DNA of 64,000 nucleotides from assembly GCF_002234535.1 (NCBI RefSeq), contig NZ_CP022521.1, positions 620,001-684,000 on the forward strand, given 5' to 3'. Positions 38,418 to 47,976 of this stretch are shown here, piece by piece (the stretch's first letter is position 1; each line of letters starts with the position of its first letter). The notes below the pieces were generated by a model that saw only the letters and a program-made list of their open reading frames with translations, was not told the DNA's origin and did not search any database. Both the position numbers and the translations under genes were made by a program. Source of the DNA: Actinoalloteichus hoggarensis. Lineage in GTDB: Bacteria > Actinomycetota > Actinomycetes > Mycobacteriales > Pseudonocardiaceae.

Positions 38418-38765
38418 TTGATCAAGTACATCGCGCTGTACCGGAGACCGAGCGACCGCGACTTCGACGATCGTTACTTCGCCGAGCATCTCCCGTTGGT
38501 GGCCAGGACCCCGGGACTGCTGCGGACCGAGGTCGCCAAGGTCGGACGAGTCCATCTGGCGGGCTTCCTCGGCGACGTGGAGCCCTACCTGATCGCGGAG
38601 ATGTACTTCGCGTCCGCCGAGGCGATGCGTACCGCCTTACGATCGCCGGAGTGGCGCCGTTGCGGCGAGAACCTCGCCGAGATCGGCGGCATCGAGCTGG
38701 TGACGATGTTCTCCGCCGAGGTCCTCACCCGGCCCGTCGACCACGTCGACACCGCCGAATCCTGA
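38418..38765 (+). CDS. EthD-like small dimeric alpha+beta barrel protein
   Basis: A 115-residue protein of the EthD family (IKYIALYRRPSDRDFDDRYF, EHLPLVARTPGLLRTEVAKV, YLIAEMYFASAEAMRTALRS). These are small ferredoxin-like-fold proteins often linked to oxidative or polyketide metabolism; the activity here is unknown. The start codon is TTG 38418 after GGGAG. A UPF0126 gene follows about 230 bp downstream. Confidence 0.8.
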   Translation: MIKYIALYRRPSDRDFDDRYFAEHLPLVARTPGLLRTEVAKVGRVHLAGFLGDVEPYLIAEMYFASAEAMRTALRSPEWRRCGENLAEIGGIELVTMFSAEVLTRPVDHVDTAES

Positions 38766-38999
38766 CGTCCGTGCTCGACCGCGCGTCGCGGCGACGGCGG
38801 CATGGTCCGAGGACGGCTCCGCCCGGCTCCGGACGACAGGCCCGGCACGTCGGGTCTCCCGGTGCCGAACGCCCGCGTATCGGCCGCGGTCGTCCGGCCG
38901 GGCCTTCGGCGAGACCGATCGGTCCCCAGGCGCGGGCCGCGCGGCGTTACCGGCCGCCTGTGCTGCCGGCCGCCGTGCCGATCCGTACGCTGCGATTCC

Positions 39000-39608
39000 G
39001 TGCTGCTCGTGTTGGAGTTCCTCGGCGTCGCGGCGTTCGCCATCTCCGGGGCACTGGCGGCGGTACGGGCTCGTCTCGATCTGTTCGGCGTCGTGGTGCT
39101 GGGCATGGTGACCGCGCTCGGCGGCGGTGTCACCCGAGATCTGATGCTCGGCGTGCACCCGCCGACGACGCTGCAGGACTGGCGGTACCTCCTCGTCTCC
39201 GGCACGGCCGGGTTACTGGCCTTCCAGTTCCACCCGCAGCTCGCGCGGCTGCGTCGTGCGGTGCTGCTGGCCGATGCGGTGGGCCTCGGGCTGTTCGTCA
39301 CCTCGGGCACCGCGACGGCCCTCGGCCTGGGCGCCCCCGTCTACACCTCCTGTCTGGTCGGCCTCATCACCGGCATCGGCGGAGGCATCCTGCGTGACCT
39401 GCTGCTTCGTGAGGTTCCGCTCGTGCTGCGCCGGGAGATCTACGCGGTGGCCGCGCTGGTCGGCACGATCGTGGTGGGGGCGGGCCATGTGATCGGCCTG
39501 CCGGCCGGGCCGATCGCCCTGATCGGCTCGACGCTGGTCGTCGGACTCCGAGTCCTCGCTCTCTGGCGGCGGTGGAACGCCCCGGTGCCGAAGGACCCCG
39601 CCGGCTGA
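39000..39608 (+). CDS. UPF0126/TRIC-type membrane protein
   Basis: A 202-residue integral membrane protein with two tandem UPF0126 repeats, each with a GGG-D signature: [15 protein letters not shown] and [14 protein letters not shown]. About seven hydrophobic helices are visible, starting [20 protein letters not shown]. The family is related to TRIC cation channels and has also been linked to glycine uptake; ion selectivity is not deducible. The start is GTG 39000 with a weak ribosome-binding site. Confidence 0.88.
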   Translation: MLLVLEFLGVAAFAISGALAAVRARLDLFGVVVLGMVTALGGGVTRDLMLGVHPPTTLQDWRYLLVSGTAGLLAFQFHPQLARLRRAVLLADAVGLGLFVTSGTATALGLGAPVYTSCLVGLITGIGGGILRDLLLREVPLVLRREIYAVAALVGTIVVGAGHVIGLPAGPIALIGSTLVVGLRVLALWRRWNAPVPKDPAG

Positions 39609-39675
39609 CCAGGGGCGGACTCGTGATCTTTCCGGAACGGCCGCCGCGAACCCGTCGAAGCCGTGGTCGACGACT

Positions 39676-39692
39676 TCTCAGGTCGCTCTCAG
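39676..39692 (+). promoter_or_regulatory. MprA-box-like direct repeat upstream of mprA
   Basis: TCTCAGGTCGCTCTCAG: two TCTCAG units 11 bp apart, ending 22 bp before the mprA start. The same 17-bp layout (TCTCAGGYCGYTCTCAG) occurs upstream of pepD at 43396. MprA of mycobacteria binds direct-repeat boxes at its own and the pepD promoters, so autoregulation is inferred. Confidence 0.65.
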
Positions 39693-39714
39693 GGCGAGAG
39701 GTGACACTGAGCGC

Positions 39715-40413
39715 ATGCGCATCCTCGTGGTCGACGACGACCGTGCCGTTCGCGAGTCGTTGCGGCGGTCTCTGCAGTTCAACGGTTACCAGGTCGATCT
39801 CGCCTCGGATGGTCGACAGGCGTTGGACGCGGTGATCGGACAGCGGCCGGACGCGATGGTCCTCGACGTGATGATGCCGCGTCTGGACGGGCTCGAGGTG
39901 TGTCGCCGATTGCGCGGTACCGGCGACGACCTGCCGATCCTGGTGTTGACGGCCCGGGATGCGGTGTCCGATCGGGTGGCGGGCCTCGACGCGGGCGCCG
40001 ACGACTACCTGCCCAAGCCCTTCGCCTTGGAGGAACTGCTGGCCCGGCTGCGTGCGCTGCTGCGGCGGGCCTCGCCCGACCCCGGCGACGGGCTGGACGA
40101 CCTGCCGCCCCCGCTGAGCTTCGCGGACCTGTCACTGGACACCGGAACGCGGGAGGTACGGCGAGGAGACCGGCTGATCAGCCTGACGCGGACGGAGTTC
40201 TCGCTTCTGGAGCTGCTGCTGTCACATCCGAGACAGGTGCTGACGCGCAGCCGGATCCTGGAGGAGGTGTGGGGGTATGACTTCCCGACCTCGGGGAACG
40301 CGCTGGAGGTGTACATCGGTTATCTGCGTCGTAAGACCGAGGGCGCCGGAGAGGCCCGACTGATCCACACCGTGCGCGGCGTCGGCTACGTGCTGCGGGA
40401 GACGGCTCCGTGA
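39715..40413 (+). CDS. mprA: OmpR-family response regulator MprA
   Basis: A 232-residue response regulator. The receiver has [20 protein letters not shown], phospho-Asp in [20 protein letters not shown] and the K in [20 protein letters not shown]. The winged-helix domain has [20 protein letters not shown] and [11 protein letters not shown]-type residues ([13 protein letters not shown]). Sequence and synteny (mprA-mprB-galT-pepD-moaB2, then mscL) match the mycobacterial MprAB envelope-stress locus, where MprA regulates sigma factors, pepD and itself. It overlaps mprB by 4 bp. Confidence 0.92.
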   Translation: MRILVVDDDRAVRESLRRSLQFNGYQVDLASDGRQALDAVIGQRPDAMVLDVMMPRLDGLEVCRRLRGTGDDLPILVLTARDAVSDRVAGLDAGADDYLPKPFALEELLARLRALLRRASPDPGDGLDDLPPPLSFADLSLDTGTREVRRGDRLISLTRTEFSLLELLLSHPRQVLTRSRILEEVWGYDFPTSGNALEVYIGYLRRKTEGAGEARLIHTVRGVGYVLRETAP

Positions 40414-41825
40414 CGGTCGGGTTCGCCGACGAGGAGCCCCGACGATCGCCCAGCAGACTGGAGAGCTGGCGCCAGCGAGTGGCACTGCGGACCAGGGTCA
40501 CCCTGCTCGCCGCGATCTGTGTCGGCGGTGCGGTGGCGCTGACCTCGCTCGGCGCCTACGTGACGGTCTACAACAGCCTCTACGACCAGCTCGACGCGAG
40601 CCTGTTCAAGCGGGCCGCCCAGGCGGTGGAGGGTCCGCGCGTCTCCAATGCGCGGCTCGACTCGGCGCCCGCCGCGTTGTTCGCCGCGGCCGACGTCCGC
40701 ATCGCCCAGGTGTATGAGAGCGGCGACGTGGTCTTCGGCGGCGACAAGGAGCCGCCGGTGGGCCCGAACGAACTGGCGGTCGCCCGGGGCGAGCTGTCGC
40801 ATTCGCTGCGTACCGACGTCGCCTCCGACTGCCGGGTCATCACCCTGCCCATCCAGCCGGGCGCGAGTCTGGTGGTGGCCCAACCGCTGGACGACATCAA
40901 GGCCACGCTCAGCAGACTGACCCTCGTGCTGGCGGTGGCAGGCGGCCTCGGCGTCGGAGTGGCCGCGGCGGCGGGCACGGCGGTGGCCAGGACCGCCCTG
41001 CGACCCGTCGGCAGGCTCACCGCCGCGACCGAGCGGATCGCCCGCACGGGCGACCTCCGGCCGATCGCCGTCTCCGGGGACGACGAACTGGCCCGGCTCA
41101 CCACCAGCTTCAACCTGATGCTCGGCGTGCTGGCCGAGTCGCAGGAACGGCAGCGCAGGCTCGTGGCCGATGCGGGCCACGAATTGCGGACGCCGCTGAC
41201 GTCGCTGCGCACCAATATCGAGCTGCTGCTGGCCTCGAGCAGACCCGACGCACCGAAACTCGCCGACCAGGACCGCGAGGAGATCTACGCCGACGTGCGG
41301 GCCCAGATCAACGAGCTGTCGACGTTGGTGGGCGATCTCGTCGAGCTGGCGAGGGAGGACGCCCCACAGATCGTGCACGAACCGGTCGACCTGGTCGAGG
41401 TGATCGAACGGGCCGTCGACCGCGCCCGACGTCGGGCCCCGGACATCGAGTTCGAGGTGTCGCTGACTCCGTGGCGACTGCTGGGCGACGCGAACGCCCT
41501 GGAGAGAGCGGTGTTGAACCTGTTGGACAACGCGGCGAAGTGGAGTCCGACCGACGGTGTGGTGCGGGTGACACTGGCCGAGGAGATGGCAGGCGGGGTC
41601 GCGTTGGCGGTCGCGGACGAGGGCCCCGGCATCGCGGCGGCCGACCTGCCCCACGTGTTCGAGAGGTTCTATCGCTCGTCCGAGGCCAGGACCCTGCCCG
41701 GTTCCGGGCTCGGGCTGGCGATCGTCAAGCAGGCCGCCGAACGACACGGCGGTAGTGCCGCGGTGTCGACGGCGCCGCAGGGCGGTGCCCTGTTCACGCT
41801 GCGGCTGCCCGGACGCGCCGGTTGA
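40410..41825 (+). CDS. mprB: Sensor histidine kinase MprB
   Basis: A 471-residue membrane kinase. TM1 is at about 30-50 ([20 protein letters not shown]), then an extracytoplasmic sensor domain of about 110 residues, TM2 ([20 protein letters not shown]) and HAMP. The H box is [20 protein letters not shown], the N box [13 protein letters not shown], with G boxes VADEGPGI and [18 protein letters not shown]. It phosphorylates MprA under envelope stress by family knowledge. The GTG start overlaps the mprA stop, so they are cotranscribed. Confidence 0.92.
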   Translation: MTVGFADEEPRRSPSRLESWRQRVALRTRVTLLAAICVGGAVALTSLGAYVTVYNSLYDQLDASLFKRAAQAVEGPRVSNARLDSAPAALFAAADVRIAQVYESGDVVFGGDKEPPVGPNELAVARGELSHSLRTDVASDCRVITLPIQPGASLVVAQPLDDIKATLSRLTLVLAVAGGLGVGVAAAAGTAVARTALRPVGRLTAATERIARTGDLRPIAVSGDDELARLTTSFNLMLGVLAESQERQRRLVADAGHELRTPLTSLRTNIELLLASSRPDAPKLADQDREEIYADVRAQINELSTLVGDLVELAREDAPQIVHEPVDLVEVIERAVDRARRRAPDIEFEVSLTPWRLLGDANALERAVLNLLDNAAKWSPTDGVVRVTLAEEMAGGVALAVADEGPGIAAADLPHVFERFYRSSEARTLPGSGLGLAIVKQAAERHGGSAAVSTAPQGGALFTLRLPGRAG

Positions 41826-41892
41826 CCGGATGGGATCGCCGCCTCCTACGATCCGTCCAGGGGTCGGCAAGTGCTTTCACGGAGGTGACCAG

Positions 41893-42987
41893 GTGCGCCG
41901 CACCAGTGCCCGCATGGCGGACGGTCGGGAGATCATCTACTTCGACGAGGATGACACCGCACCGACGCGGACCGCCGTCGACTTGCGTGACCTGCCTCCG
42001 CGAGATCCGCGGCCCGAGATGCGGTGCGACCCGTTCACCGGCGAGTGGGTGGGGATCGCCGCGCACCGCCAGTCCAGGACGTACAAGCCACCCGCGGACG
42101 CCTGCCCGCTGTGCCCGAGCAGACCCGGTAGGCCCTCGGAGATCCCGGAGTCCGATTACGACGTGGTCGTGTTCGAGAACCGGTTCCCGTCCTTCGCTCA
42201 AGACCTGCCCACGACGCCGTCGGTCGTGCTCGAACGTGACGGCGAACCACTGGTCACCTCCTTTCCCGCCGCAGGCCACTGCGAGGTGGTGTGCTTCACC
42301 TCCGATCACACGACCTCCTTCGGGCAGTTGCCCGTTCGTCGCGTCCGCACCGTCGTCGACGCCTGGGCGGACCGCACCGCGGCCCTGAGCGAGATGCCCG
42401 GTGTCGAGCAGGTCTACTGCTTCGAGAACAGGGGCGAGGAGATCGGCGTCACGCTGCATCACCCCCACGGCCAGATCTACGGATATCCGTTCGTCACGCC
42501 GAGGACGGCGCGTCACCTGGAGACGGCCGCGCCCTACCTCATCGAGAACGGCAGGCATCTGGTCGGCGACATCCTGGCCGCGGAGCGGGCCGCGCAGACG
42601 CGCGTCATCCGCTCCGGGGAGCACTGGACCGCGTTCGTTCCGCCTGCGGCTCGCTGGCCGGTGGAGGTGCAGCTCGTCCCGCACCGACCGGTGCCGGACC
42701 TGCCCGCCCTCTCGAACGACGAACGCGACGAGTTCGCCGAGATCTATCTCGACGTGCTGGGCAGGCTGGATCGGCTTTACGACCGCCCGCTGCCCTACAT
42801 CGCGGGTTGGCATCAGGCTCCCGTGCGCACCGATCGGGAGTTCGCCTGGCTGCGAATGGAGTTGTTCTCGGTGCTGCGGGGGCCGGACCGGCTGAAGTAT
42901 CTGGCGGGTTCGGAATCCGGCATGGGCGTCTGGATCGGCGACGCCACGCCCGAGCAGACCGCGGAGCGGCTGCGCGCGCTGGGCTGA
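41893..42987 (+). CDS. galT: Galactose-1-phosphate uridylyltransferase
   Basis: GalT (364 aa) exchanges UDP between glucose-1-P and galactose-1-P in the Leloir pathway. The catalytic HPHGQ lies in TLHHPHGQIYGYPFVTP, and the zinc-type CPLCPS and an N-terminal DPFTGEWVGIAAHRQSRTYK are seen. The GTG start at 41893 follows CGGAGGTGACCAG; ATG 41914 is an alternative. It sits between mprB and pepD, unlike in mycobacteria, where those two are adjacent, so it is an insertion into that block. galU lies 7.7 kb downstream. Confidence 0.93.
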   Translation: MRRTSARMADGREIIYFDEDDTAPTRTAVDLRDLPPRDPRPEMRCDPFTGEWVGIAAHRQSRTYKPPADACPLCPSRPGRPSEIPESDYDVVVFENRFPSFAQDLPTTPSVVLERDGEPLVTSFPAAGHCEVVCFTSDHTTSFGQLPVRRVRTVVDAWADRTAALSEMPGVEQVYCFENRGEEIGVTLHHPHGQIYGYPFVTPRTARHLETAAPYLIENGRHLVGDILAAERAAQTRVIRSGEHWTAFVPPAARWPVEVQLVPHRPVPDLPALSNDERDEFAEIYLDVLGRLDRLYDRPLPYIAGWHQAPVRTDREFAWLRMELFSVLRGPDRLKYLAGSESGMGVWIGDATPEQTAERLRALG

Positions 42988-43039
42988 GCCCGCCGCCGAG
43001 GATCGCAAGGCGGTGCGTGGCGACACGATGGGTCGCGAC

Positions 43040-43071
43040 GTGGCGGTTCCGCGACGTGGCGGAACCGCCAC
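43040..43071 (+). terminator. Terminator after galT
   Basis: A perfect 13-bp stem, GTGGCGGTTCCGC (43040-43052) with GCGGAACCGCCAC (43059-43071) and a 6-nt loop, lies 53 bp after the galT stop. It separates galT from pepD, so pepD needs its own promoter. Confidence 0.8.
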
Positions 43072-43395
43072 ACGGTGAGGTGGGTCGTGAGGCGGTAGGC
43101 AGGGCGCTCGGTGGCACCGGCGTCGCGGAGTCGGTGCGGACCGCGGCGCGGTCTGACGGCCGCGGGGGACACTCGTCAGAACGCCTCGACAGACGTCGGA
43201 GCGGGTCGGAGTCGACGATTCAGGCGTGGCGGCGCGCCTGGTTCCGCTGATCGCCGTGTCGTCTCCGCCGACGATCGAGCGTTCACCGCAGGTCACATTC
43301 GCAGGGCCAGCCCTACGTGTGGGTGTCACCTGCTTCGGGGTGTGCGGCAGGCAGATTTTCATGAGTGTGCGAACAGCAGGAAAACCCCAGCGTGA

Positions 43396-43412
43396 TCTCA
43401 GGCCGTTCTCAG
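43396..43412 (+). promoter_or_regulatory. MprA-box-like direct repeat upstream of pepD
   Basis: TCTCAGGCCGTTCTCAG lies 22 bp before the pepD ATG, at the same distance and with the same 11-bp repeat spacing as the box upstream of mprA; the two 17-mers differ at only two positions. This supports direct control of pepD by MprA. The approximately 450-bp gap upstream otherwise shows no gene. Confidence 0.68.
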
Positions 43413-43434
43413 TCTTTCGGTGCACAGTGGGCTC

Positions 43435-45354
43435 ATGAGCGAGCACACCTCGAATGGTCCGGGCCGAGAGCCGGAACCGACCGCCGGAGGCCAGGACCAC
43501 CTCGGGTCGAATGCCGCCGGCGCCCGTGAAGCCAGCACGCCTGGACACAGCACGCCTGGACAAGACAACACTGGAGATGACCCCGCTGGACACGGCGACA
43601 CCGAGCACGAGACCGCCGGGTACGGAGTGCCGCGGTATCGGGCTCCGGAGTACGGGGCTGCCAAGCAGCCGGCCGCCGAGCATCGTGAGCCCGGCCAGAA
43701 CGGGGAGACCGGCTCTACGGCAGGCGCGGAACACGGCGGTGGGAGCACCACCGCGGGCGGTGGACGCACATCCGGTGCCGCGTTCGACAGCGGGACCACT
43801 GGAGCAGGCGGCTCGGCGGGCTCACCAGGCTCCGAACACCCGAACCGGCCGGATGCGGTCCGCGACCAGGGCCGGCCGCCCACGGCCGAGACGGCGGCTC
43901 ATCGCGCGGAGGCCGCGGCTCCTCAGCAGGGCAGGCCTGACCCCGCGAACGGCGGCACGGGCGGCTTCGCCCCGGGCAGTTTCGGGAACCCCGGCCGCGG
44001 CTTCGAGGCCACCCACGGGCTCGGCTCGGCGCCGCGGGGCGCGCAGGTCACGGGCGGCGCTGTGGGACGGCCCCAGCCCAGCGGCCCCGGTCATCCGGCC
44101 GGCCCCGGCGACGGCCGGTTCCCCGGCACGGCGGAACAGGCGGGTGTAGGCGGTCCCGCAGGCGATGGCGGACAAGCGGGCGTGCCCGGCGGCTACCCCG
44201 GCTACGGACAGCACTACTCGTCGTCCTCCTACCGCGATCAGCACTCTGGTCGGAACGGAAAGGGGCGGAGCGGCGTGGTGGCCGGGATGGTCGCCCTGTC
44301 CCTGCTGGTCGGCGGCGTCGCGGGTGGCGTCGGCGGGCTGGTCGGATACCAGCTCGCGGACGGCGGCACCTCGATCAACTCCTTGGATCAGGAGCCGCCG
44401 CCCGCCAGGAACGTCTCGGACGCACCGGAGGGATCGGTGCAGCAGGTGGCGGACAAGGTCCTGCCCAGCGTCGTACAGCTTCAGGTCCAGGGCAGACAGG
44501 GTGCCAGCGAGGGCTCGGGGATCATCATCAGCGATGACGGCCTCATCATGACCAACAACCACGTCATCGCTCCGGCGGTGGGCGGTGGCGAGATCGTCAT
44601 CGCGTTCGAGGACGGCACCACCGCCCCCGCGCAGGTCGAAGGGCGCGATCCGACCTCGGACCTCGCAGTCGTGCGCGCCGAGGGCGTCTCCGGCCTCACA
44701 CCCGCGGAACTGGGTCGCTCCGACGATCTGGCGGTCGGGGAACAGGCCGTGGCGATCGGTTCGCCCTTCGGTCTCGTCGGCACCGTGACCTCGGGCATCA
44801 TCTCGGCGCTCGACCGCCCCGTGGCCGCGGGCGGCGAGTCGCCCACGGACGTGGCGACGGTACTCGACGCCGTGCAGACCGACGCGGCGATCAACCCCGG
44901 CAACTCCGGCGGCCCGTTGGTCGACATGCAGGGCCGCGTCATCGGGGTCAACTCGGTGATCTACAGCCCGAGGGGCGGGGGACAACAGCAGGCGGGCTCG
45001 GTGGGCCTCGGCTTCGCCATCCCCATCGACCAGGCCCGACGCATCGCCGAGGAGATCATCGAGACCGGGCAGGCGACGCAGGCGGTCCTCGGCGTGACGG
45101 TCACCGACCGGCAGCAGGGCTCCGGCGCCGAGATCGCGGAGGTGTCGCCGGACGGTGCCGCGGCCGAAAGCGGCCTCGCCTCAGGCGAGGTCATCACCAA
45201 GGTCGACGATCGACTCATTCAGGGCCGTGACGCACTCGTGGCGGCCGTGCGCTCCCAGGAACCGGGACAGCAGGTCACGCTGACGGTGCTCGACTCCAGG
45301 GGCGATGAACGCAGCGTGGAAGTCACATTGGGCAGTCAGACGGTGGGTGAATGA
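43435..45354 (+). CDS. pepD: HtrA-like membrane serine protease PepD
   Basis: A 639-residue DegP/HtrA protein. Residues 1-275 are a Gly/Pro/Ala/Glu-rich cytoplasmic tail of low complexity. One TM helix follows (GVVAGMVALSLLVGGVAGGV). The extracytoplasmic trypsin domain has the triad His in ITMTNNHVI-type LIMTNNHVIAPA, Asp in DPTSDLAVVRA and Ser in NPGNSGGPLVDM. A C-terminal PDZ domain follows (EVSPDGAAAESGLASGEVIT). It degrades or refolds damaged envelope proteins. In mycobacteria it is an MprAB target; an MprA-box-like repeat precedes it here. moaB2 starts 5 bp after its stop. Confidence 0.93.
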   Translation: MSEHTSNGPGREPEPTAGGQDHLGSNAAGAREASTPGHSTPGQDNTGDDPAGHGDTEHETAGYGVPRYRAPEYGAAKQPAAEHREPGQNGETGSTAGAEHGGGSTTAGGGRTSGAAFDSGTTGAGGSAGSPGSEHPNRPDAVRDQGRPPTAETAAHRAEAAAPQQGRPDPANGGTGGFAPGSFGNPGRGFEATHGLGSAPRGAQVTGGAVGRPQPSGPGHPAGPGDGRFPGTAEQAGVGGPAGDGGQAGVPGGYPGYGQHYSSSSYRDQHSGRNGKGRSGVVAGMVALSLLVGGVAGGVGGLVGYQLADGGTSINSLDQEPPPARNVSDAPEGSVQQVADKVLPSVVQLQVQGRQGASEGSGIIISDDGLIMTNNHVIAPAVGGGEIVIAFEDGTTAPAQVEGRDPTSDLAVVRAEGVSGLTPAELGRSDDLAVGEQAVAIGSPFGLVGTVTSGIISALDRPVAAGGESPTDVATVLDAVQTDAAINPGNSGGPLVDMQGRVIGVNSVIYSPRGGGQQQAGSVGLGFAIPIDQARRIAEEIIETGQATQAVLGVTVTDRQQGSGAEIAEVSPDGAAAESGLASGEVITKVDDRLIQGRDALVAAVRSQEPGQQVTLTVLDSRGDERSVEVTLGSQTVGE

Positions 45355-45358
45355 ACGA

Positions 45359-46012
45359 ATGAAGACGAGTGATGTGGAAACCGGCGACACCGCGTCGACG
45401 GGCATGACGGTGACGGTCAGCGGCCAGTCCTTAGTCGCCGCGGGTGACATCAACGGCGGCCTCGCCCAGATGTCCGATCTGCTGGCGAACGTGCCCACTA
45501 CGGTGATCGGTATGGAACGCAGCGCGCAGCGTCTCGGCCGTGCCCTCGTCGTGGTCGTGGACGATCGGGTCACCCAGGGGGAATACGAGGACGTCACCGG
45601 CCCGTTGGTCACCGAACTCCTGGAGGAGACCGGCTTCATCGTCGACGGCAGCGTCGTCGTGCCCGGTGAGATGGTGGACATCCGCAACGCGCTGAACACG
45701 GCGGTGATCGGCGGAGTCGACCTGGTGATCACCGTCGGCGGCACGGGGGTGTCCCCGCGAGACGTCACGCCCGACGCCACGGCAGGCGTCCTCGATCGGC
45801 CGGTCCCCGGCATCGCGGAGGCACTGCGTGCCTCCGGCCTGGCGGCGGGAGCGGTGGACGCGGGCATCTCGCGAGGACTCGTCGGCGTCTCGGGCAGCAC
45901 GCTCGTGGTGAACATCGCGGGATCGCGCTCCGCGGTACGCGATGGGATGGCCACGCTCAGCCCGCTGGTGACGCACGTCATCGAGGAGCTGTCCAGCCTG
46001 GAGACGCCCTGA
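45359..46012 (+). CDS. moaB2: MoaB2/MogA-type molybdopterin-binding domain protein
   Basis: A 217-residue protein. The MoCF-binding domain begins about residue 57 (RALVVVVDDRVTQGEYEDVT) and contains DLVITVGGTGVSPRDVTPDA and PGIAEALR, typical of MoaB/MogA proteins in molybdenum cofactor synthesis. The first 50 residues are an unusual extension; third-position GC is high through it, which supports ATG 45359 over the internal ATG 45512. It follows pepD closely, as in mycobacteria. A strong terminator follows. Confidence 0.88.
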   Translation: MKTSDVETGDTASTGMTVTVSGQSLVAAGDINGGLAQMSDLLANVPTTVIGMERSAQRLGRALVVVVDDRVTQGEYEDVTGPLVTELLEETGFIVDGSVVVPGEMVDIRNALNTAVIGGVDLVITVGGTGVSPRDVTPDATAGVLDRPVPGIAEALRASGLAAGAVDAGISRGLVGVSGSTLVVNIAGSRSAVRDGMATLSPLVTHVIEELSSLETP

Positions 46013-46032
46013 TCAGCAGCAGCCGATGAATG

Positions 46033-46072
46033 CCGGGCTCCGTACCACCACGTCGGCGGGTACGGAGCCCGG
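46033..46072 (+). terminator. Terminator after moaB2
   Basis: CCGGGCTCCGTACC (46033-46046) pairs perfectly with GGTACGGAGCCCGG (46059-46072). It begins 20 bp after the moaB2 stop and ends the pepD-moaB2 transcript. Confidence 0.85.
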
Positions 46073-46256
46073 AGCGCTTCCAGGCCGGTCGGTCACGCTC
46101 GCCGCGCGCCGATGGACACGCGAAAGGGGATCGGCGCAGACCGTTTGGTGCCTGCCGAGTCGGCGCGCCGCCGCACCGGACCGCGTACCGGAAGCTCGAC
46201 CTTCGTTACCGAGGGACGGGTGACGAGCCGATCGTCGACGTCGCGGGCAAGGCCGC

Positions 46257-46481
46257 TCAGTCGTCCTTCTTCGTGCTGCCGTCCGGGTCGAGCACCTTCT
46301 CGACCTTCTCGCTGACGGACTCGATCTTCTCGGTGTACTTGCCGCCGGTGACCTCGTCGGCCTTGTCCGCCACCACGCTCACACCCTTTGCCGCGGCGTC
46401 GCCCGCCTTCTCCGCGACGCTGCCTGCCTTCTCCCGGGCCTGCGCGGCGAGTTCCTTGGCCTTGTCCAGGAAGCTGCTCAC
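46257..46481 (-). CDS. MT0933-like small antitoxin-family protein
   Basis: A 74-residue, Lys/Ala/Glu-rich amphipathic helical protein (MSSFLDKAKELAAQAREKAG; SVAEKAGDAAAKGVSVVADK; VEKVLDPDGSTKKDD). It resembles the Rv0909/MT0933-type antitoxin family, also annotated as Rv0909 family TA antitoxins. No toxin gene is adjacent, so a toxin-antitoxin role is doubtful here. It is a single gene on the minus strand. Confidence 0.75.
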   Translation of the reverse strand: MSSFLDKAKELAAQAREKAGSVAEKAGDAAAKGVSVVADKADEVTGGKYTEKIESVSEKVEKVLDPDGSTKKDD

Positions 46482-47214
46482 AGCGTTCCCCTTCCCTCTC
46501 TCCGGTGCTACCTGATCTCGTCACCATTATCGGGGCCGTCGTCGATCCGCTCCGGTTGTCGACGAGAGCGGTCGGGGAGCCGGATCGACGACCCGCGCGG
46601 CGGGGGTGGCCGGCGCGGCGCGGCGGGGGTGGCCGACCGACGTCGCGGCGCACCCGTCCGAACGCGACGACGGAGACCAGATCAGTACCCGGAACGATCC
46701 AGGCGGAGCCGTGAACAGCGAAGTCGAGGCCGTCCCGGGCCTCGATGCCGAGACGGTGTCGCCCGACCCGACCTGCCGCGAGACGCCCGCGCAGCGTGTT
46801 CGACAGCCGGTGCTCTCCTGATCAGCCCCCGCCCCCCGCCCCGCCCGGTCTCGCCTTCGGTCTCGGCCCTGCCCCGGCACCGGCTCCCGCCCCGGTTGCC
46901 GCGCGGCACCCGACGGCCGCCTTCCGAGGGTCGCCGACATCCGACCGCCGCGGCGGGATGGTGCGACCGGACCGGAAGCGACTTTCGTCTGATCCCGCCG
47001 TCTACGCCACGACCACGCACCACCCGGCCCGAACCTGCTCGGCCGACTCCGCCGTGGCCTCCGGCGTAGCTCCGGATCGCCCAGGATCTTCCACCTGACG
47101 ACAGATCAGGAAGGCCCGTGAGGGACCGGTCCGCCCGTGACCCGCCGGGCTCGCCCGCAGGCGCGGCCCAATCCGTACCTCAGGCCCGGATCCCGCGGCG
47201 GTCATACTGGAGGC
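46482..47214. other. Non-coding stretch between antitoxin-like gene and small ORF
   Basis: About 730 bp of very GC-rich sequence with shadow frames on both strands. Simple GCGGGGGTGGCCGG-type repeats occur near 46600. No gene or clear regulatory signal is assigned. Confidence 0.35.
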
Positions 47215-47403
47215 ATGGGCACTCCGCAGGACGGGAAGGACACCCCCGCACCGGACCGCACGACGCTCTCGGCTCGACGGCTCCACGAGGTGTTCGGCGA
47301 TGTCCTGCCCACTACGACGGCGGACGAGCGGGACGACCGGGACGGCTTCGCGGGCCGAGGCGAAGACTGGTACCGGGACAACCGGCCGCCGCATCATGGC
47401 TGA
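47215..47403 (+). CDS. Small conserved hypothetical protein near mscL
   Basis: A 62-residue polar protein (MGTPQDGKDTPAPDRTTLSA; RRLHEVFGDVLPTTTADERD; EDWYRDNRPPHH). It has a good ribosome-binding site (TGGAGG, 2-8 nt before ATG) and resembles short actinobacterial proteins of unknown function that end in DWYRxNRPPHH. It is convergent with mscL, 16 bp away. Confidence 0.7.
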   Translation: MGTPQDGKDTPAPDRTTLSARRLHEVFGDVLPTTTADERDDRDGFAGRGEDWYRDNRPPHHG

Positions 47404-47419
47404 TCAGCGGCGCCGCTGA

Positions 47420-47845
47420 TCAGCTCTCCACTCGCTCCGGCTGCTCCCGCCGCTGCTGTTCCCGCAGCAGGTCCCTGATCTCGGTGAGCAGTTCGACATC
47501 GGTCGGCTCGGCGGCGGCGGGCTCCTCTCCACGCTTGCGGCGCTGCTGAAGCTTGTTCATCGGCAGCACGAAGATGAAGTAGACCACCGCCGCCACGATC
47601 AGGAAGTTGAGCGTGGCCGTGAGCACGGCGCCGAAGTCGATGCTGAGGGCCGAGCCGTCCGGTCGCGTGCCGATCCTGATTCCGAGGTTTCCGGTGTCGG
47701 CCGGGCCGATCATGTCGACGATCGGTTGGATCAGGTTCGTCGTGAACGCGGTGACGATCGAGGTGAACGCGGCGCCGATGACGACGGCGACCGCGAGGTC
47801 GATCACATTGCCGCGCATCAGGAAGTCTTTGAAACCCTTGAACAT
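47420..47845 (-). CDS. mscL: Large-conductance mechanosensitive channel MscL
   Basis: MscL (141 aa) is a pentameric channel that relieves hypo-osmotic shock. MFKGFKDFLMRGNVIDLAVA and the TM1 VVIGAAFTSIVTAFTTNLI are canonical; TM2 is LTATLNFLIVAAVVYFIFVL, followed by a charged C-terminal helix. The ATG 47845 is the family start; upstream frame extension is spurious. It keeps the mycobacterial order near moaB2. Confidence 0.95.
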   Translation of the reverse strand: MFKGFKDFLMRGNVIDLAVAVVIGAAFTSIVTAFTTNLIQPIVDMIGPADTGNLGIRIGTRPDGSALSIDFGAVLTATLNFLIVAAVVYFIFVLPMNKLQQRRKRGEEPAAAEPTDVELLTEIRDLLREQQRREQPERVES

Positions 47846-47976
47846 CTGGTCTCTCCTCTGGCAGGGACTGGCTCGGCGCCGCCGCGGCCGCCTGTGACGA
47901 GGCGCTGCCACAGCGGTGCCGCCGAGAACGGTAGCCAACCGACCCAGGAGGCTTAACTCCGCCTAGCTATGAACGG

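Noticed and set aside
46257-46481. Complete toxin-antitoxin module
   Set aside because: Only the antitoxin-family protein is present; neither flank encodes a toxin.
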